Assembly: GCA_003427395.1 (NCBI GenBank) | Contig: BFEA01000250.1 | Location: 370,642-403,174, forward strand | Source: Chara braunii | Taxonomy: Eukaryota; Streptophyta; Charophyceae; Charales; Characeae | Reading direction: 5' to 3' | Length of the DNA: 32,533 bases | Shown here: one piece after another, positions 28,151-32,533 of the stretch | Layout of the letters: every line of letters begins with the position of its first letter | How positions within the stretch are numbered: position 1 is the stretch's first letter | Position numbers and translations under genes: made by a program | The notes under the pieces: model-generated | Databases searched by the model: none | What the model saw: the letters and a program-made list of their open reading frames with translations, nothing else | What the model was told of the DNA's origin: nothing

Positions 28151-28824
28151 TACAGATAGTGGGGAAGAAACAACTGATGATAGGAGACAAACATGGCGTG
28201 ATACATGAAGGATTCCCGCAGTGTTTCAGGTTCTGCTACAAAAGGACGAGAAGATTCCGGGTCAAAGCAAGGGCCTAGCATTTGCAGACCGCTAGGGAGG
28301 CGGCAGCAGCTGCGGGACACGTGTTAGCGGCAACAGCAGCTAACGTGGTAGCACTGGCTACATCTGCAATGACCTCTCACGGTCAGCAAACATCAGGAAC
28401 CTTCGCTCTGCCTTTGGTCTCATCCAGTGGGACGAGTGATGGATCCTCCACAAGTCAGATGGCAGGCTCGCAGTACAACCAACCACCTCCACCTACTTGA
28501 GAGGAACTCCAGCAATAAGAGTTACTCCGCTTACAGCTAGAGAAGCAACTGAGAAACGCTACCGAAAGACAATATCATATTAGAAATCGTAAAGCTAGAT
28601 TGGAGAGCAGAGCGGTAGACAAGGCTGCATTAGAAGGGTTAGATGATTCGATCTTGGATGACGGAGGAAAGATCATCTGCGCCAATCTTCTTAATCTGAA
28701 TGAGTATTTTGACAGCTGACTGGATGAAATCCAGTCAACCCTTGACCAGATACTGACGGTCGTGCAGGGAAGGAGAGAACCACAAACCTCCATAACTAAC
28801 CGAACAAGTGTCCAAACGCAGACA

Positions 28825-29222
28825 GTCTATACATCGCTAGTTTCTTTACCAACGGTGACAGGCCCTACGTCAGCAGCAGCAGCACACACTGTTGCTTCTT
28901 CATCCTCGGGTCCAGCTGCCGCCACTACGGGGCCACAACCGGTCTCACAGATGGGACCACAACAACCTTGGTACCCCAAGACTGCTTTGAAACCACCTCA
29001 GACCCTGTCTCTTATACACATCTAGATGTGTATAAGAGACAGGTCTATACATCGCTAGTTTCTTTACCAACGGTGACAGGCCCTACGTCAGCAGCAGCAG
29101 CACACACTGTTGCTTCTTCATCCTCGGGTCCAGCTGCCGCCACTACGGGGCCACAACCGGTCTCACAGATGGGACCACAACAACCTTGGTACCCCAAGAC
29201 TGCTTTGAAACCACCTCAGACC
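28825..29222 (+). repeat. exact 180-bp duplication flanking a sequencing adapter
   Basis: 28825-29004 and 29043-29222 are the same 180 bases with no mismatch that I can see, separated only by the 38-bp adapter at 29005-29042. The identity in an otherwise decayed element, and the exact abutment on the adapter, point to misassembly of a mate-pair read, not a biological duplication. Confidence 0.9.
29005..29042. other. Nextera mate-pair junction adapter (assembly contaminant)
   Basis: CTGTCTCTTATACACATCT (29005-29023) is followed immediately by its reverse complement AGATGTGTATAAGAGACAG (29024-29042). This 38-bp palindrome is the Tn5 mosaic end in both orientations, the circularisation junction used in Nextera mate-pair libraries. 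It adds a stop (SLIHI then TAG) and a peptide SYTHLDVYKRQ to the conceptual gag translation. It is a laboratory sequence and should be masked. Confidence 0.97.
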
Positions 29223-30428
29223 TTCTCAAGTGATAAGAAGGGTGAGGCACTCGACACTTGGTTGAGAACGGTTCCAGTGGGGATAAGGGGGAAGAGGACG
29301 CTGCGAGAGGAAGAGGAGATCACTGCCACCTCATATCTTGAGGGTTCAGCAGCGATATGGCTAGATGGACTAGTAGCATCCAAGGGTTTGGGCAGGCGTA
29401 TGAATGATTGGGCTCAGACCCACACTTTAGAGAGCTTCATGGAGTTGGTTGAAACACGATGGCACAACCCACAACAGGCCCAACACGCCACTGATGCATT
29501 GTCCTGACTTGATACTAAAAGTACAAGTCTGACGTGAACTCACTTCTGTCGTGGAGAAAATCTTTGTCGTCCTTGTCGTCCGCTATGATCCGCAAGTCCT
29601 GTTGACCATGTTCTTGAGATGTCTTCCCACAGACATCAAGAGCTTGATGGTCTGTGAGGCAAGCATCGAGTATCACACTCTTGACTCCTTGAGAACGAAA
29701 GCCTTAGATTTAGAGGTTAAGCTAGGAGGAGCCCAACAACCAGCAACAGACGGAAGGAAAAAGAAAACCCCACAAGAGTGGAAAAAGAAAGGTGGTCGAT
29801 TGATGATGGTTGATTCCGATGGGAATCAAACCGAAATCGATGACCTTTCCGATCTTGTTGAAGAGACAGAGATAGGCAACGAGGATAGTGCAAGGGGTGG
29901 CAACCTCACTGCCATAACCAAAGGAAAGGCGGTTGGTTGTGGTAAGGGCGGTCAGCAAAAGAGTCAGGGGCAGGTCCAGAACTCAAACAAGACTTCGGCT
30001 TGGGTGAGGGCTGGCCTCGATCAAGATGTGTGGAGGGACAGATACTCGGGAGGGGCTTGCATCAACTGTGGCGAGTACGGCCATCAACAGTTTAGATGTA
30101 AGAGCGCCAAGGTCTCTCAGAAGATTCCCCCCAAAGGTGGTTTTGGAGGGACAGGAGCTTTTATGAGCTCCACCTTGGGAAACAAATTGGGCCAGTAGAA
30201 GTTGTATCTGCTTCTACTCATGCTGAAGTGGTTGACGTACCCTCACCACTTCATTTGGCTGAGGCTATTGACTAACTAGTCACCCCGTAGATGCATCCAA
30301 AACAAATGACACTCAGATCGTTGGATGTATTTGAAGCCTTAGAAGACATAGAAACCGAGTGGTCGGCAAGGGATCCTCATGAGTCTTAGGAGGCACTGTC
30401 AAGAGGTCCTAAAGGGGAATATTCCGTA

Positions 30429-30776
30429 GTGGAGGTCAGTGTAGGTAACCGAAATTGTGGTGCCTTCGTGGATATTGGCTCCACACGAAACTTCATTAGT
30501 CGCGACTGTGTTGAGAGACTGCGCCTAGGGGACCGGGTGCAGCGCTTGAGTAGACCTGTAGCATCTACTCTGGCCAACAAAGAGCGCATGTCAGTCAAGA
30601 AGAACGTCAAGGATGTGGTCTGCGCCTTCTCTTGTGGAGGCGGGGAAATTGATCATCAGATTTCGTTCCTAATTAGGGACTACTTGCCCTTTGACATGTT
30701 GTTAGGTATTACTACCTTGAGGTTGCCAAGCCCCAGTTTGACTGGGAACGAAGGTGCTCAAGCATGTGTTATCTGA
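30429..30776 (+). pseudogene. gypsy retropepsin (aspartic protease)
   Basis: The domain begins MEVSVGNRNCGAFVDIGSTR, where retropepsins carry a D-S/T-G catalytic triad. Here the triad reads D-I-G, so the Ser/Thr next to the catalytic Asp is lost. NFISRDCVERL and the flap-like region follow, then LIRDYLPFDMLLGITTL, which matches the family's D-x-x-LG-x-x-WL end with the expected Trp absent. Retropepsin matures Gag-Pol as a dimer (family knowledge). The frame overlaps the next (pol) frame by 23 bases. No direct continuity with gag is seen; about 230 bases of stop-containing sequence lie between. Confidence 0.65.
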
Positions 30777-31960
30777 TGGGAGAACTGTTAGACTAGCGAA
30801 ATATAGAGCTAGCAGGTTAGTTGATCCCTATGGGTGCATATGTGCAAGTGCATTCTACAATTATCATATACAGAACCAAGAGGAGGGTATGCACTTAGTT
30901 TTTGTCTATGAGAAACGAAAGGTCGTTAAAATACCCCAAGAGGTAGAAACAGTCATTACTAAGTACCAAAATTTGTTTGAGGAGCCTTCGGGAGTCGTGG
31001 ATAAGGAGGTTGTCCACGCCATAGATGTAATCCCAGGAAGTAAAACACCAAAGGGGAGGATCTATACGATGGCTCTGACCGAGTTGGACGAAAATTGTCG
31101 ACCGCTGAAAGAGCTCACAGAGAAGGGTTGGATTCGGCCTAGCACTTCCGCCTTCGACTCACTAGTATTATTCGTTCCGAAGAAGGTGGGGTTATTAAGG
31201 TGTGCATTGATTATAGAGGCCTCAATGCCATCAGCGTTAAGAACACAAAGCCTCTACCCCGCATCGACGACCTATTGGATAGGGTGCAAGGATGTAAATA
31301 CTTCACCAAGATAGACTTAAAGTCCGACTATCATCAAATTGCCATCACACCAGAGGATCACCAGAAAAACGCATTCCAAACCAGGTACGGTCTATACAAG
31401 TTTGTGGTGATGCCTTCTCGCCTTTGCAATGGGCCGAGTACATTCCAGCATAGGGTGTTTCATGACTACTTGGATAAGTTCATTGTCGTGTGTCCCAACG
31501 ATATTCTTGTCTTCAGTAAGACTGTCGAGGAGCATGCCCAGCATGTACAAATTGCACTTTCACTCCTGCGACAACACAAGTATAAGATCAATTTAGAGAA
31601 ATGCTAGTTCGGTCTTACTAGAATCTTGTACTTGGCTCATGAGATATCTGCGAAAGGTATAAGGCCTGAAGATGCGAAGGTGACTAGCATTCGTGACTGG
31701 CCACGACCCCAATCTGTGACTGAGGTCACATCATTCTTAGGGATGTATGGCTACTATTCAAATTTCGTGAAAAATTATAGTACAGTGGCCTCCCCTTTGA
31801 CTGATTTAACACGCCTTGACACACCATGGGAATGGAAAGATGTGTGCGAGGCTGCTTTCAAAAGATTGAAGTATGCCCTCACATACCATGAGATTCTCAT
31901 GGTCCCCTCTCCGGAGAGGCCATTCGTTCTAACCATTGATGCAAGCCATAGTTACGACGC
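30754..31960 (+). pseudogene. pol: gypsy reverse transcriptase and start of RNase H, truncated
   Basis: The first frame (30754 to about 31199) gives the pre-RT and fingers: HAIDVIPGSKTPKGRIY, then LKELTEKGWIRPSTSAFDSL and VLFVPKKVG. A frameshift near 31199 leads to VCIDYRGLNAI, PLPRIDDLLDRVQGCKYFTK and motif A (TKIDLKSDYHQI, Asp present). The conserved FGLTNAPATFQ motif is degraded to SRLCNGPSTFQ. The active site is VVCPNDILVFS in place of VVYLDDILVFS, losing one catalytic Asp and the Tyr-Leu pair. A TAG at 31605 follows NLEKC. RT connection (LGMYGYYSNFVKNYSTVASP) and the first RNase H residues (FVLTIDAS) follow, then homology ends. Inactive. Confidence 0.85.
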
Positions 31961-31964
31961 ATGA

Positions 31965-32452
31965 CGGTGCGCCGGTTTGCGCACGATTTGCGCACCTAGC
32001 CTCGTGCACCGCACAACGCACCGTGGCGCCCCGCACAACAAAAAGTAGGGGTAAGGGGAAAAAAAACTTTTTTGGGCTTTTCGTTCCGAGGGCAGGCCCT
32101 CACCCTGGCAAAAATGACGGGCGGTGCGCACGACTCGGGAAACCGGCCGCGCCCCGCCTCCGGAAATATTTTTGGGGGAAGGGTTTGCCGAATTCAAAAT
32201 TTCGAATTTGGCTGGCCCTTCCCCCACAAAAGTTTTTGGAGAAGGGGGATGGCTGTTTTCCCGGAGTCGCGCACCCCCTCGCCATTCGAATCTTCACGTC
32301 ACGAAGGAGGGAGGGAGAGACGCTGCGAGGGACAAAGCAGCGGCGGGAGGGAGGGAGGGACACGGCAGGACACCATCGGCTCGAAGCAGTGGCAGGAAGC
32401 GGCAGCGGGCAGCGGAAGACCGACGGGCAGCCATGAAGGTGGACGCCTACCA

Positions 32453-32456
<4 letters not shown>
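31965..32456. other. GC-rich sequence with an inverted repeat beyond the gypsy breakpoint
   Basis: After the RNase H start the sequence changes to GCGCAC-rich DNA. Within it, GGGGGAAGGG (32174-32183) and CCCTTCCCCC (32216-32225) form perfect 10-base arms, with further pairing inside (GAATTC-like words) and partial A/T complementarity outside. GGGAGG repeats occupy about 32305-32370. I recognise no protein. It may be the sequence into which the truncated element was joined. Confidence 0.5.

Positions 32457-32533
<77 letters not shown>
32457..32533. repeat. compound microsatellite (TC)n(AC)n
   Basis: TC repeats at 32457-32502 (23 units) pass directly into AC repeats from 32503 to the window edge. 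The array continues beyond the window, so its total length is unknown. Confidence 0.97.

Larger units (their letters stand above)
28095..30198 (+). pseudogene. gag: gag polyprotein of the gypsy element, with CCHC zinc knuckle
   Basis: Gag probably starts at the ATG at 28095 (repeat MVGPSEG), changes frame near 28280, then runs Ala-rich (28282-28500) and helix-rich. Stops lie at 28498, 28516, 28717 and 29505. A coiled-coil-like LQLEKQLRNATERQ segment is followed by a Ser/Ala/Thr/Pro-rich linker and the capsid-like LDTWLRTVPVGIRGKR to VETRWHNPQQAQHA part. After a gap and frame change, 29551-30198 carries a basic nucleocapsid with one zinc knuckle CINCGEYGHQQFRC (CX2CX4HX4C), which binds element RNA. 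The 218 bases at 29005-29222 include an assembly artefact. Removing one copy and the adapter restores the same reading frame on both sides. Confidence 0.75.
25854..31960 (+). mobile_element. 5' part of a decayed Ty3/gypsy LTR retrotransposon
   Basis: In order: putative 5' LTR, initiator-Met-type primer binding site (26942), leader, gag with CCHC knuckle, retropepsin-like protease, reverse transcriptase and the first residues of RNase H. Coding homology stops at about 31960, and no integrase, polypurine tract or 3' LTR follows. Pro-RT-RNase H order with no integrase before RT is the Ty3/gypsy arrangement. All coding parts have stops or frameshifts and key catalytic residues are changed, so it is inactive. 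The window also contains a sequencing-adapter artefact within gag. Confidence 0.8.

Noticed and set aside
29005-29042. Perfect palindrome as a natural hairpin or protein-binding site
   Set aside because: It is the exact Nextera mate-pair junction and abuts an exact duplication, so it is technical.
31936-32436. 166-codon plus-strand frame past the gypsy breakpoint
   Set aside because: GC-rich, repeat-containing sequence with inverted-repeat structure; no protein similarity seen.

Overview
This window looks like repeat-rich nuclear DNA from a plant or a charophyte green alga. The evidence is an initiator-Met-type primer binding site of the plant LTR-element kind, a G-box/TATA promoter of plant form, eukaryotic splice-like junctions and densely layered retroelement remnants. 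The LINE and Ty3/gypsy proteins resemble what I recall of Chara braunii retroelements; that is memory-based inference, not a search result. I see no prokaryotic, organellar or rRNA genes and no intact conventional multi-exon gene.

Layout. 1-3.7 kb: no clear gene, with one exon-like minus-strand ORF (1212-1510), a purine/pyrimidine tract, two tRNA-like SINE heads in opposite orientation and degenerate simple repeats. 3.75-7.0 kb: the first of three foldback elements, tandem duplications and a poly(A)-tailed insertion on the minus strand (4782 to about 5280). 7.04-8.45 kb: a long pyrimidine tract, then a compact TGACGTCA / GCCACGTGGC / TATAAAA promoter before a short ATG frame. 9.1-14.65 kb: a run of plus-strand coding-like fragments broken by stops and frameshifts. 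I recognise none of them; the best preserved is 13913-14644, with one internal stop. 15.2-15.6 kb: a probable decayed piggyBac-like transposase (minus). 15.8-16.2 kb: two more foldback copies. 16.7-20 kb: tandem duplications, a tRNA-like remnant and otherwise nothing I can support.

20.03-25.85 kb holds a dead LINE on the minus strand: an ORF1-like region, an APE endonuclease, a deleted reverse transcriptase and a zf-RVT C-terminus. It is interrupted by a poly(A)-tailed insertion with a target-site duplication, a 191-bp frameshifting duplication and a 46-N assembly gap. 25.85-31.96 kb holds the 5' part of a Ty3/gypsy element in the plus direction: putative LTR, primer binding site, a leader containing antisense exon-like ORFs, gag with a CCHC knuckle, protease and RT. 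It ends abruptly at the start of RNase H. The rest is GC-rich sequence and a (TC)n(AC)n microsatellite.

The strongest direct observation is an assembly artefact inside gag: a perfect 38-bp Nextera mate-pair junction adapter (29005-29042) between two exact 180-bp copies. The most interesting biological signals are the three-copy foldback family, the co-varying hairpins in the poly(A)-tailed elements and the unrecognised decayed coding block.
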